DNA of 64,000 bases from Lyophyllum atratum (Eukaryota > Basidiomycota > Agaricomycetes > Agaricales > Lyophyllaceae). Positions 35,858-47,284 of the stretch are shown piece after piece (position 1 is the first letter of the stretch; every line of letters begins with the position of its first letter). Position numbers and translations under genes: made by a program. The DNA is taken from NCBI GenBank assembly GCA_014905825.1, contig JACGCN010000032.1:186001-250000 (forward strand), given 5' to 3'. Below the pieces are notes generated by a model, which was not told the origin of the DNA, ran no database searches, and saw nothing but the letters and a program-made list of their open reading frames with translations.

Positions 35858-36425
35858 ATGTGCCATTTCCACTACCAGCGAGGATGACCAGGGAAGCGAT
35901 GTGGTCCGTCGTATCCGTAATGTTAATATACTTTTGATCTATATGGCATCGGGATGCTTGCAGTTCGGTTGTCCGAGAGCAACGTCGTTTTCCATGTCCG
36001 ATAACCTGCATCCCCCTTTCTCCCGTCGTTTAATCCTGTCTTAATCTCTGTATTTTTATTTACTAGTCTACTCATCATTGTCGCAGTCAAGCATATGACT
36101 TAACTACAAGGATTTTATCATTTAAGTCATAAGGGCTTTATATGGGGTGCACCGTGCTACGTACGACGCAAAATGCGCATATCAAGTCCTCTGACTTGTG
36201 TGAGTTATAGAGGAGACATGGCATCCGAAACGAGGCAGAACGAAGTCTATGCTAGAAACCTTTGCCGGACACCTCGCCTACCGCCATGGCAATTATGGTA
36301 TGTTGCATAATGTAACCGGTCGACAATTCTTGAGCTAACTTCATGTGCGATGCTAGATCAAAATCGAACTGGAAACCTTTTCTATGCTTTATAGCGAGAC
36401 TGTCCATATGGAATAGCCCTACCCC
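35858..36425. other. Spacer between convergent genes, no gene seen
   Basis: AT-rich 3' flank DNA. No domain or RNA gene recognised. Confidence 0.4.
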
Positions 36426-37502
36426 TCACCACATCCGAAAATTCACTAACAATATATCAGCCGCAGAAGATTCCTCAGACGAGGGACTTACGCGCAGCCT
36501 GAAAAATGACTTGATCTTCAGGGAAATAGGAATCTTGTTCCCAATTTGAGCTAGAGTACCGCGAATGGTCTTGTCATTTTCGACAAGCTTCTCCCACAGC
36601 CCACCGTCTCCTATCTGCACTCCACCCGCCCGTTTGAGTTGCTCAGCCATTCGATTTTGCTCCTGAAGTGAAGCCTCGAGTTCAGTGATCAAACGTTGGT
36701 CGTTGCCTTTCCTTTTCAGCGAGTCCCCCATCAACTTTACGTGCTCCTGAAGCGCTTCGGTGTCGAAGGTAAACGCATCTGCGAGGATCATGTTGACGAT
36801 CGCCCAAGCAGAGTCGCTTGTGTTTTCGAAGCGATGCACTCTCGAACCGGGACGAATATTGGCAAGATCCACCTGCCTAGTCATCTCCTTTTCGGTAGGG
36901 TTCGGAGACCACTTCGTCGATGCGAGGATGACGTTCTTAGTCGCAGCGCTGCCACATAAGCCGTCGAAGTACGCGAGGTTCCGGAGAACCGTAGAAGCGC
37001 TCAGACGAGACTGGGTGATCTCAAATAAGTAGATGATGCCAGCAAGCCTCCTGTCCTTGTAGTGACTAGGGGGATGAGCGTAAGAAATGGCGAGAGGGTA
37101 TAGTAGTCCAACTTACTATTGGTTTAGCCATTGCGCAATGTTCCTTAGAATTCTATCATCTGGACAGGTCGTACTATCAAGTCCAGGGGTATCAATTAAG
37201 ACGACACGATACGCAGAGTCATTGGGATGCGCTATGACAGCAGGTTGAACCTCAGTAGTGCAGACATCTATGTCGTCTCCAACCACAAGGCCCGCCTCTG
37301 GCGCAAGAATGTTGATAAACTTTACACATATCAATGAGAGATGCAGTCGGGCAGGCGAAAATGTCAATTTACAGTGCTTTTCCCAGATCCAGTAATTCCC
37401 ATGATCCTAGGCAAATCACCGTACACATGAAATAGGTTGAGGAAAGTCAAGGAGGAGGACGTACGGAATAACGATGTCGTTGGGTTGAGGTGTAAAATTC
37501 AT
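36426..37502 (-). CDS. AIG1/GIMAP-like P-loop GTPase, copy 8
   Basis: Start ATG 37502 gives MNFTPQPNDIVIP, a much shorter N-terminus than the others. G1 is IMGITGSGKST, then a FIN exon (NILAPEAGLVVGDDIDV). G3 is VVLIDTPGLDSTTCPDDRIL (GLD for GFD). After the intron: LAGIIYLFEITQSRLSASTV and G4 VILASTKWSPNP. The C-terminal half is a predicted coiled coil (ITELEASLQEQNRMAEQLKR) and ends IKSFFRLR, after which GTAAGT suggests a further small exon. It shares the family intron positions. Confidence 0.8.
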
Positions 37503-38185
37503 CACTGTTGCGCGAGTCAAAATTCGGACTTGCTTAGCTGGTTGGGTTTTGAATGGGTAGTGGTATTATAACGCACACGTTGACTGCCACTGGCAGTGAA
37601 TTATAAGTCATGCAGTCGTCAGCATCGCAGGGCTTCGTGGCAGAACCCTTACGACCCTTCGTCCAAGAGGAGATTTCTTAATCTTGTGATCGATCTGAGG
37701 TTCAGGCATCCCCTCGGGGATGATCTCTTCACGCCTCCTGAGGTTCAGGCAGGTTTGAGGCAGGTCCTGACAAGGTCCTGGCCTGCCCCGGCAGGTCAGA
37801 GGCAGGCAAAACTTCGAGTTCGGCAGTTGCCGTACTCGTGCCTTACACGAGATAGACACGACTTGCACACGAAACGGTGACGAAAACACGGTGCTCACAT
37901 ACCCTAAACACCCTTTCTCCACTTGGATCTTGGTTTGCAACGCACCGGCATCTGAGGATGAAATATGACGACGGTTTAGCTCCCCAGCGCCTCGTGCCAA
38001 GACATCGCAACGCGTTTTGTACATAAGTTTGTTGGGAAGTAACAGTTTCGTTCTGCACATATATCGCACTCCCACCTTCTAAACGTCAAATAAAGACAGC
38101 CAAGATTTGACTCAATCCTCTTACAGGCTCCAGAGTCCGGCTACCAAGTTTAAAAGTTTCGGAGGCCCTCATCTTTCCATGTCGT
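37503..38185. other. Intergenic with GGCAGGTC-type local repeats
   Basis: Near 37735-37815 the units GGCAGGT, GGTCCTG and GAGGCAGG recur many times within 80 bases, with partial dyads (CCCCTCGGGGATG near 37710). No gene is supported; a long minus-strand open frame over this stretch is composition-driven. Confidence 0.4.
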
Positions 38186-40389
38186 ATGTTCTCTCCACAG
38201 TCGTCACGAGGGCGTGATTTCGACCACCTGCCAAGCGCAAAGTCTTTTCTCGATGCAGAACGCCACTCGGTCCGTGATTTGAGCGCATCAGAGTCATCCG
38301 TGGATGTTCGTAGTCGGATCGAACACGCCACGTACGTTGCTCTCAGTTCCTGGCTATAAGCAAGGATTCACATGTTTTCAGTGACATGGGCGTAGCTCGT
38401 CCTAGACGCATTTCAGGCATGTCTCGATTCTTTTGTATGGCGGTTGGTCCTGAAGTCTGCGACAGCTGACTCCTCTAATCGCTGGACTTCCGAATCCTTC
38501 ACCAAATTGTTCAGCAAGGGAATAGGGAAAAAAAGTCCTGGCGAACAGTTGACGAAGGTTCTGCCCATCCTCAAAGGAGACGATGTCATTATTGCGTACA
38601 TTACTTCACCCTGGGTGTGGCGACCGCTGACATAGTCCGATAGGGTCATAGGGACACTAGGAGATAACTGGAAACGCTCCGTGAGTTGTTCTCTAGTCGT
38701 CTACCATTCAGCAGGATAAACTCAGGACGATTTCTAGTTCATCGACGCTGTGTTGGGCAATGATACATCTGGCTACCGTAACGAGGAAACTCAGACAGGA
38801 AGCCTCCACTATGCTATCTTCCCGCACCCCCGAGGTCTAGATCGCAACGTGGTCCTCGTATACGCTAAGCTCAGTGACGAGAACGTTCCAGATAATTTGA
38901 AGTATATTACCACGTGGCTAACGCAGTCGTGAGTATCCTCCTATGCACGCCGGAGGTTGACACATAATTGCTTGACAGGGTCAACAAGGAGAAAAAACTT
39001 ACTGGGATAATCTACTTGCAGGATATAGCTAGCTCACGACCGCCGAAATCGTCGCGCAGGCACCTCAAGTCCATTGAAAAATATGTCGGTGGATCCGCAA
39101 CTACCCACCTCTCTTTTGTGATGATGGAGTTTAAGGAAGCTGCACCCGTCATTGTGGCGCAACGCGAGGCCGAGCTGAAAGCGCGCTGGAAAGGCTTCGC
39201 TCAGCGAGGCGCTAGCATCCTTCGATTCACTGCTACACAGGAGTCTGCCCGCGCCATCGTCGACCCTATTGTTGCCATCGCGGAACACAAGGTCGCCATT
39301 CAACGTAAAGTTTATAAGGGAACGGAGAGCAAAGCGGACGACCAATTTATGCTGGATCCCAGAAGTACGGACATCGTTATTCCGTATGTCGTTATAATCG
39401 CTTGAACGGCTATAACAGGCTAACCGATTCATTAGTATCATGGGACCGACTGGAGCCGGTAAAAGCACGGTAACGAGTTGTCTTCTCTAGTTGCATTTCT
39501 CAATTATCTGATACAATAAGACAGTTCATCAACACCGTCGCAGAGAAGGAAATAACCACAGTGGGACACAATCTCAAATCGGAGACTGCGCAGCTACAGC
39601 ACATTGTGCTATCCTACCCTAAAGATCCGAGTCGTCGTATCATCCTTGTCGACACGCCTGGGTTCGACGACACCTATCTTGCTGATTCTGAGATTTTGAG
39701 GCGAATTGCAGTCTGGCTGGCTCGATCGTGAGTGCGCCTCTTTGGTTTTGGAACCTGGCAGCTCACAATTAATTTCTACCAGGTATAGCGCCAACATGAG
39801 ACTTTCCGGTGTCATCTATCTTCACGAGATCAGCCAGAGTCGCATGCTAGGCACATCGATGAGGAACCTCGACATGTTCAACAAGTTATGTGGCAGGGAG
39901 GGGACGAAGAATGTCATTCTAGCCACCACCAAGTGGTCTGAGATTGCCCCTGGTGTAGGAGAGAAACGCGAACAACAGCTGGAAGAACTGCATTGGAAGC
40001 CCATGATCGAGCTCGGTTCACAGCTGCGCCGATTTTCTGACTCTAAGGAGTCTGGATGGGAGATCATCGAGGAGATCTTGGGGAATGCGGCCCGCAATGA
40101 GGATACCGTTGACGCTATTGCAATCCAACAGGAAGTTGTCGAGATCGAGAAAATACTCTCAGAGACTGAAGCTGGCCGCACCTTGCGATACACGCTCGAG
40201 GAGCTTCTGGAAACCCAAAAGCGAACTGCGGCGCAACTTCGCAACGATCACGGAAATCCCGAGTTGAAGGAGGTGTTGGAGGAAAACGAGAGGAAGATCC
40301 ACACGACGCTCCAGGAGCTGCGTGCAATGCGTATACCATTCGCTCGGCAGTTTCGAAAACTGAATCCTTTCGCCGCTGCGAGCAAATAG
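38186..40389 (+). CDS. Two-domain protein: degenerate GTPase-like domain followed by an intact AIG1/GIMAP-like GTPase (copy 9)
   Basis: First half: the P-loop position reads IGTLGDNWKRS instead of GxTGxGKST. The next exon starts FIDAVLGNDTSGYRNEETQT. The G3 position reads VLVYAKLSDENVPDN, so the DTPG is lost. KLTGIIYLQDIASSRPPKSS and a G4 region VMMEFKEAAP follow. Without a stop, the frame runs through KADDQFMLDPRSTDIVIP, splices into IMGPTGAGKST, FINTVAEKEITTVGHNLKSE, ILVDTPGFDDTYLADSEILR, MRLSGVIYLHEISQSR and TTKWSEIAP, and ends LNPFAAASK at 40389. The beginning is unsure: an ATG at 38186 opens a likely exon, but I could not find an in-frame join to the exon near 38420. Alternatively the second half starts at its own ATG at 39350. 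Confidence 0.65.
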
Positions 40390-41146
40390 ACAGTTTCCAT
40401 ATAGGTGCAGACTCGTCGAGTCGTACCCCGCCTTTTAAGGTTCGACGACGTGGGATCTGGAAAGGTTGCGGGAACGAAGAACAAAGAGACTTCAGTCCAT
40501 ATATATGGAGCAAGACGAGAGAGGTGAGAGCACGAATGGAAGAGAGTCAGAACACGGTATATTCGAATACGAAGCTTCAGCGTACACGAGGGCGGAAAAT
40601 GAACATATGAGTCTCGAGACCAGCCGTTATGGATTTGGTACACTGTCGGCGTGTATCAGTACCGACACTCTCTTCACACAATCCAAATTGAACAGAACAT
40701 GATCTGATTCAGCATTGCGCTCCCTTCCTCTAATTAAACATCGCGATTACCGACAAGCAGGCTGGTTCGAGTCTAGGCAGTGGGGGATCGGAACGGTGAC
40801 TCGGATATTTAATTTAACCTGCCGGGGTGTCGTGATGCACTGGTCACTGTGAAAGCGGGCATTCGAACACTTGTATGGTCGTTTCCGTGAATCCGTTCTC
40901 TGCTCGACCAACCCTGCTGGCGACCCCACTCACGTACATATACGTACGGTACAACAGGCAGCGATTGTCATGCTGAAGCAGAAATTATCAACAAGGCGCA
41001 AGGTCGCCACCTTAGACTTCTCGTTACCACACTACCAATGCGGCCCCATGGCCAGCGCTCCTATTGGCTCCTACCACTGCTGGCGTCATCGAGAGTTTGG
41101 TGATAAATACGGTTTAACAAACATGTTTTCTTACTTAAAAATAAAT
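40390..41146. other. Intergenic, no gene supported
   Basis: Short frames only. A GGTTCGAGTC string near 40760 recalls a tRNA T-arm, but its stem does not pair and no cloverleaf could be built. Confidence 0.4.
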
Positions 41147-41410
41147 ATTTTGACAAACACCTAACAGATTTCTTGAGAAACTGTCGGAAAACAGGTAACC
41201 TGTTTTTTATAGGTTTGCTGCCAATAAAATGACCTTTTTCTTATTGTGTTTCCCGACGAACAGGCATTCCTTTGTCTGAAACAAAGGAATGCGTGTTTGT
41301 CAAAAAAAACACCACAGGAAATCTTTTTCCTGTTTTGGTACAAACCTCCAGAAAACACGTTACATGTTTTCTGACTGTTTATTAACAAACCTTCTTAGTG
41401 TTTGTCAAAA
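41147..41410. mobile_element. AT-rich hairpin MITE of about 264 bp
   Basis: Ends are inverted: TTTTGACAAACAC at 41148-41160 and GTGTTTGTCAAAA at 41398-41410. The similarity extends imperfectly for about 70 bases inward (GAAAACAGGTAACCTGTTTT on one side, GAAAACATGTAACGTGTTTT on the other strand of the other side). The centre holds a further dyad, CATTCCTTTGT and ACAAAGGAATG. The whole unit could fold as one hairpin. No coding capacity. No clear target duplication was identified. Confidence 0.75.
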
Positions 41411-42371
41411 AATTCTCTTATAAGTACGAAAGCGTGTTAGCTAAACCGTGTTTGTTCCCAAATTTGCCATACCGCCAGGCGCCAGCAGTGTACGCAGTTC
41501 AGGATGCGGAAATCTATGACCCGTACCTTAGTTGCCCGACCGCGAACGCCTACTATCACCGGCAACGGTATGCAAAGTGTGTCAGAGTTGCAAAGTCGCA
41601 TTTTTCGACTGCTTCGCGTTACATTCTGGCCAGTTGTAGTCGCGGAGTGTATTCCTTAGTATCTTACGACCTCGTACATACCCTGATTATGAAAAACTAC
41701 GAAGTTTTGGTCGTTCCACAAAGGTGTTTTCGGGGTGATGGAGAGAAATTGGTACCTTTTCTGGAACAGCCGTCCACAACGCTCTCCGAACCCAGCAGAA
41801 ATTGGGGTTTAGCTTGAAGATACTATTAAGCTGTTCCATCTCACAGCCCATGGCGATAGGAAAAGTAGAAGGATGGCTACGTGCAAGTTGCTGAAGAGCG
41901 TGACAAAACGCCCTTTGCAAGACCATCACTTCGAACTCCGACGCAAGATACACCAGCCATTTCGGTGTTTTCCGATCTCGGCGTCGCAGCGGCTACGTGA
42001 CGTTTCGTGACTAGGGTTGTGCAACTGATGTGCATACCGGGACTGCCCCAATACTTCCTCCACTTCGGTTTTCGTCAAATAAAGTTGACAAACCACTGGA
42101 GGAGATACTAGCCCCTGTATCTACCGGGTCTCAAGAGGGATGAACCAAAATTGGTGGAATCCGGAAGAGTTTGCTAAAAACTTTGCAACTCCCTGCCTGA
42201 CAGTACCTAAGATGACATAGCAGCAGTCAGCATGGCCGCATGCCTTCGCTTTCGCCGTACATTATCACGATGATCTCCACCAACGAATACATATACACAT
42301 CACACGATCTAAAAAACGTTTGCAAACCCAGAAAGCAGCAGGCCCAAAACAACTGTCCACAGCATCCCCCC
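41411..42371. other. Intergenic, no gene supported
   Basis: A 139-codon frame starting near 41398 begins inside the MITE end and has no recognisable domain, so it was not called as a gene. Confidence 0.4.
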
Positions 42372-44356
42372 CTAATCTCTCCCTACCATATCCACCATCG
42401 CAGCGTTATGGTGGCTCCCTTTGGGCGGCTTGATTACCAGGTCCGCCTGTTGTCTAAAACGAAGTCATCTTAGAGAGAGAACTTCGACACGTCCATTGCG
42501 TTGATAACTTACAGCTTCATTCTGAGCAGGAGCTTCCTATTCGCCGACTGGATGTCCGTCCCCGTCTTGATAGCACGTGCGAACAAGTCCGCACGGTAAT
42601 CCGTCTTCTTCGCATACAGAATCTACCCCAAACGCATCAGCTCATGTCGAAGCACACCACAATCGCAGAATCAGAATGGACCTGACCTTATTCTGGCTAT
42701 CCACCCGCCCCTGAATGCTCCTCGCCTGAATAAGCTGCACCACATGCCTCTCCACCTCCTCCACCGTCCACCCAAACGCCTTGCTCATCCGGTCCAGCTT
42801 GATCGTCGCGAAGGGCTGGAAGTACAGCACCACCGCCCAGTTCCGGATCTGGTCCGTCAGCTCGGCGATGTGCGGTGCGAGGTGGATGTCCACCATGTGT
42901 CGTGTCTATAACAATATACATTTGTTTGAACCTCTAGAAGGAAGGACGAGAATGGTAAGGGGGGGAGACTCACGGAGTACCGCGCAAGAATGTCGAGCAC
43001 GGTCTTGAAATCGCTGCTCATGTAGGCTTCGATCAGCTCGCGGATGTATGGTTCCTGCTCCAGGTACACGCCGAACACGGGGTTGCCCAACAGCTGGGTT
43101 CTGAGCGCGCTGCGCGGCAGGCTAGACAGCGCGCACAGGGTAGCATACACGGCGATATCGCCGGGGGCGACGACCTAGATACGCGCCCATAAGTAGGATT
43201 TATACGGGTAGCTCACGATATTATCAAGTAGGCTGACCTTGCCGATCCAGTCACCCAGCTCCTTCGCAGGCCCCACTTTCAAGAAACTATATGCCGCCTT
43301 CTCATAATTCGCCTGTCCCAAATGCGATAACGCCGTCGCGAGATCGAGCTTCGACTGGACCTGCTGCCGCTCGATCGAGGTCTTTTTCTTCGCTCCCGCC
43401 GTGGGTGCTTGTGCACCACCACCGCCGTTGCCCCCGTTGGTGGAGTTGAGGGTGGCGTCGAGCGCGGCGTCGGCTTTGAAGACGTAGGTGGAGAGGTGGG
43501 TGTAGTTTCTTTGTTCGAGGAGGATCTGGGTCAATGTGAACATTGCGAGGAGGGAGAATGTGGGTCATGAGCACCTCGAGGACGGAGAGACACATGTCGA
43601 GGACGTGTTGGCTCGTTGCGCAGTACTCGCGTGATTTGGTGAAGTGTTTGAGTGAGGAGGAGTATTCGCCGACTGATCGGTAGTAGTAGCCCAAATCGCG
43701 GTGAGCCATCTGCGAGGATATTAATTAGCTGCTGGGCCACCCAAGGACCTTGAGGGGGAGCTAGCGTGGAGGGGCGCTCATGAACGAATGGGTGACTCAC
43801 CCGAATGCTCTCCTTAATCATATTATTCGAATACGTCTTCAGCTCCACCTCCAGTTTGATCTTCTCCGCCTGGTTTTTCGCCAACGTCTCATCAGCCCAT
43901 TTCGTGTCCAGCGGCGCAAGTTCCATCGGATTGGAGAGCTGCACCGGGAGATCTGGAGTGGCTGCGAGCTGTTCGTAGACCGTGAGGACGTGCTGGTATA
44001 GGGATGGGTCCCGCGATTGGTGGATATGTTGGACGGCGAGTTGGAAGGCTTCTTGCGCGATGGAAGGGCATGTTTGAAGGATGAGGATGAGGCGGTCGAT
44101 GGCGGTGCGCCCTGGATCGTAATGTTAGGACATTGCGGCTAATTCTATAATGATAGGAAAATAGAGATATACCAGAGTAGTTGGAAATGTAGCTCTCCAA
44201 GTCGAAAGGATGGGCTTCGTCTACGGGTGCCATGACCCTCCTCGAAGGTTGGGGCTGAGAACTTGTGCTTTGTTGGTTGTCTTCATCAACGTCCATGCTC
44301 GAGTCGTTTGTTGGTTCAGAGTTGAGCAGAGGATTACGGCCAACTTGGAAGGGCAA
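42372..44356 (-). CDS. csn1: COP9 signalosome subunit 1 (PCI-domain protein)
   Basis: Subunit of the CSN complex that removes Nedd8 from cullins. ATG 44356 gives [20 protein letters not shown], then [19 protein letters not shown] at the first donor. Later exons: [60 protein letters not shown], then [18 protein letters not shown] (the CSN1-typical segment that separates it from Rpn7). An inserted Gly/Ala/Lys linker follows, then [20 protein letters not shown]. The PCI region has [60 protein letters not shown] and [11 protein letters not shown]. The final exon reads [12 protein letters not shown] and stops at 42372. All conserved blocks are present. Confidence 0.9.
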
Positions 44357-45590
44357 GGGACGATGAGGGTCAGGAGGGGTTGATGGCGGGCGGCTTGTGT
44401 GACATCAAATCTAGATCAGTGGTCACGCGACTTGGACGCGTTTAACTTTTTCACCACCACCACCACTCCACGGTAAACTGGCTGTTCCAATTGGGGACCG
44501 TGTCAGTATAATAAACTCCTCCTCATCCTCCTCCTCGTTACCGCTGAGCGCTGAGCGCTCACCGCTGGATTCAGAAATCTAAAAGACCCTCGTAGGCTTG
44601 AAGGTAGCACAGGAATCCGCGGCGTATCTAGAGCTCCTCTACGCTCAGTTTCACATGGGCTGTTCACGTCGCTGAGTCCTTGCTTCGTACTTCGGTCAAT
44701 TCAAATAGCACCACCGTGACCGCTGTGTGGCGTCACCGAAGACGAGAAGAACCATATCAAAGCCACGCAGGGCATCTTTGGGTGTATCCAGGCAGCAAAC
44801 AAGCGACCGCAGCGTCAAATCCGCAGACTCCAGTGTCAACTTTTCTGCACCTCTCGTATGTTCCATTAGGGTAGCCGCCAATCTGAAAATGATTACAGCA
44901 TCTGTATCACAAGACAGACGATGTTAAACTGGAGACGAAGCTCGGCGCCGAGTCACACGGGACGCGAGCCTGACTGCGGTGTACGGAGCAAAACCTACGT
45001 GTTACCTAGAATCCGGAAATGCACCCCATTCTCGAGTCCTGTTCTGATAATGGGTGCTATTTCGAAGGAAGCTACCACTCTCATAAAGGATTTCGGAATT
45101 CAGTATGGTGGAGCGGGACCACCCTGGGTAGCGTGCTCATATAAAAGCCCGTAGTTCGAGTCGTCTCATGGATTTCAGTAGGTTTGTCAGTCTCGGTACT
45201 TCGTGCTACAGGTACTAACCACGAAACACAAAAGCCCTCCTTCAAAGGTTTCCTTTCCATACCGCGAGCATCGGCACAACTGTATTTGACACATGAGTCA
45301 CCTCATTAGTACGCTATGGACCAAATCCACTTTGCGTTCCCAGCGGGGAGGAAACCAATACTAGTCTAGCCGTCATCCTCCGCACTCATGCAACTGGCAT
45401 CGCATCTCCTCTCCTGGACAGCGGATCACTGTTCTTCCCGATTAACCTACCACCAGCATGCTTGATATCGAGAAACATCCTCATGCTGCCTCTCCTTCTC
45501 TTCGGCTGAACCTCATCAATATGAGAGCACTCCACATCATAAACTCAGTCCGTACCCTGTCACCCCCTCCCCAAACGACCGAGCAACCAT
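44357..45590. other. Intergenic, 1.2 kb, no gene supported
   Basis: Holds a GCTGAGCGCTGAGCGCT run near 44545-44565 and a TATAAAAG box near 45141 (460 bases before the next ATG, probably too far). Short frames on both strands have no known domain. Confidence 0.4.
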
Positions 45591-46308
45591 ATGTATCGTG
45601 CCATATCCTTACTCCTCTCCGCCACCGTCCTCTGTCTTGCAGCAGCGGCAGTGTCTCCCGAAATCGACCACCTCGACCCCAAGTGCCCTCCATCAACACT
45701 CCCAGGTTTCGAAGTCAACACCTTTCAATACAACGTCCCCGCCGCCGGGTTCTTCAACAAAACCGGATCCTTCTTCCACTCCGAGTGGTATGTACGTAGT
45801 CTTCACCCACCACCATCCTCATCCTCCGAGAATATTCTTACTCATGATCGATGGCCACACGCAGACCGGGTCTGTGAGCTCTACGCAAGGCCCAGACAAC
45901 ACCCCCGGATCCACACGCAGCGCCACCCTCGACGGCACCGCATTCACCGAGCGCCTCGTAAGCTACTCGCGCTCCCCCACCGAGCTCGTGCTGGGCTTCA
46001 CCCTCTTCACGCCCGCGCCCATTACCTTCCATGGCGTCACGTTCACGAGCTACACGGAAGAGTTCAGATTCAAGAGTATTTGTGAGGGGAAAGCGACGCA
46101 TGTTAGTATGACGGTGGTGTATTGCACGGATAGGGTGGGGCAGGCGTACGATTTGTATGATTGGTTTCGGAGGACGAGGATTGGGGGGGTGGCGGATGTG
46201 TTGGGGGCGGATGTGTTTTTGGGGACTTGTCCTATTGGTGGGTGGTTTCCTGGTTCTGAGTGCGATTTGGGACTGACTGTGATTGTAGGAAGGGCCCGAT
46301 CCCGATAA
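45591..46308 (+). CDS. Small secreted protein A of a tandem pair
   Basis: Three exons: 45591-45791, 45865-46237, 46289-46308. Starts MYRAISLLLSATVLCLAAAA, a clear signal peptide. The mature part contains HLDPKCPPSTLPGFEVNTFQ, VPAAGFFNKTGSFFHSEWY, GPDNTPGSTRSATLDG, TFTSYTEEFRFKSIC, TVVYCTDRVGQAYDLYDWF and LGTCPIG, ending GRARSR. The layout (NTPGSTR, then beta-strand-like blocks, then a helix) recalls small START/polyketide-cyclase-like folds of fungal secreted proteins, but that is a guess. A close paralogue follows 268 bases downstream with identical exon structure. Confidence 0.8.
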
Positions 46309-46514
46309 TTTCGGTGCCCCATGGGCAGGCTACTCTGACACCTAGGATCGAATCGAGTCGGATAGCTCTGCACCTGCATGGATCGAGGTACCCCCTTTCC
46401 TATCCTGAAGCGGATCAGTCAGATACAGTAACGCACCTGTCCTTTTGTAAACTATGCTTGACGCGGGACAGACCATCGCACTATCTCTCCTTCTCTTCGG
46501 CTACAGCTCCTTCA

Positions 46515-46520
46515 TATAAG
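46515..46520 (+). promoter_or_regulatory. TATA box candidate for secreted protein B
   Basis: TATAAG lies 62 bases before the ATG at 46577. Assigned by motif and distance only. Confidence 0.35.
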
Positions 46521-46576
46521 CAAACGCATCATCGTCAATGCCGTTCGCAATCCATCTCTGCCCACCGAGATAAGCA

Positions 46577-47284
46577 ATGTTCACCCGCACCTTCCTCATC
46601 GCCGCCACCCTCCTCTTACCCTTAGTCTCCTATGCGGCATCCGCACCCCCTGGTATACCCCACCTCGACCCCAAATGCCCTCCGTCAGCGCTGCCAGGGT
46701 TCGAGACGAACACATTCCAATATAACGTCCCCGCCGCGAAGTTCTTCAACAAGACCGGGTCCTTCTTCCACTCCGAGTGGTATGTAAGTCACCCCCCCCT
46801 CCCTTCCCCCCCTCCCCCCTCTCACTCATCTCCCTCCCAGACCGGACCCATATCCTCCACCCACGGAAAGGACAACACCCCCGGCTCCACCCGCTCCGGC
46901 ATATTCAACGGCGTGACCCCCTTCACCGAGCTCCTCACCTCCTACTCCCTCACCCCCACCGCCCTAACCCAGCAATTCACCCTCTCCGGCCCCCCCCTCG
47001 TGTTCGGCGGCGTCACGCTCACGAGCTACACCGAGGAGCTGCGGTTCACGAGTATCTGCGGGGGGGAGGCGACGTATATCAGCATGACGGTGGGGTATTG
47101 CACGGATGGGGTGGGACAGGCGTATGCGTTGTATGATAAGGTTAGGAGGGGCGCGATTGGGGGGGTGGGGGATGAGTTGGGGGCGTTTGTGTTTGGGGGG
47201 ACGTGTCCTGTTGGTGGGTGTTTTCACTGGTTCTTAGGGTGATTTGGTACTGAGTGCGATATACTTGTAGGCAGGGCACGGTGA
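46577..47284 (+). CDS. Small secreted protein B of a tandem pair
   Basis: Three exons: 46577-46783, 46841-47213, 47271-47284; exon 2 has the same length as in protein A. Signal peptide MFTRTFLIAATLLLPLVSYA. Shared blocks: HLDPKCPPSALPGFETNTFQ, VPAAKFFNKTGSFFHSEWY, DNTPGSTRSGIFNG, LTSYTEELRFTSICGGEATY, VGYCTDGVGQAYALYD, FGGTCPVG, ending GRAR. Three Cys in the second half are conserved between A and B and may form a disulfide. Recent tandem duplication is evident. The very C-rich and G-rich coding strand creates long shadow frames on the other strand. No function assigned. Confidence 0.8.

Noticed and set aside
37608..38075. 155-codon minus-strand open frame
   Set aside because: Overlaps a GGCAGGTC repeat patch, has no domain and begins without a plausible promoter; probably chance.
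40740..40800. Possible tRNA (GGTTCGAGTC resembling a T-arm)
   Set aside because: The flanking stem does not pair and no D-arm, anticodon arm or acceptor stem could be built.
42372..44356. Proteasome subunit Rpn7 instead of CSN1
   Set aside because: Rpn7 shares the PCI fold, but the segments [16 protein letters not shown] and [16 protein letters not shown] and the C-terminal [11 protein letters not shown] fit CSN1 better.
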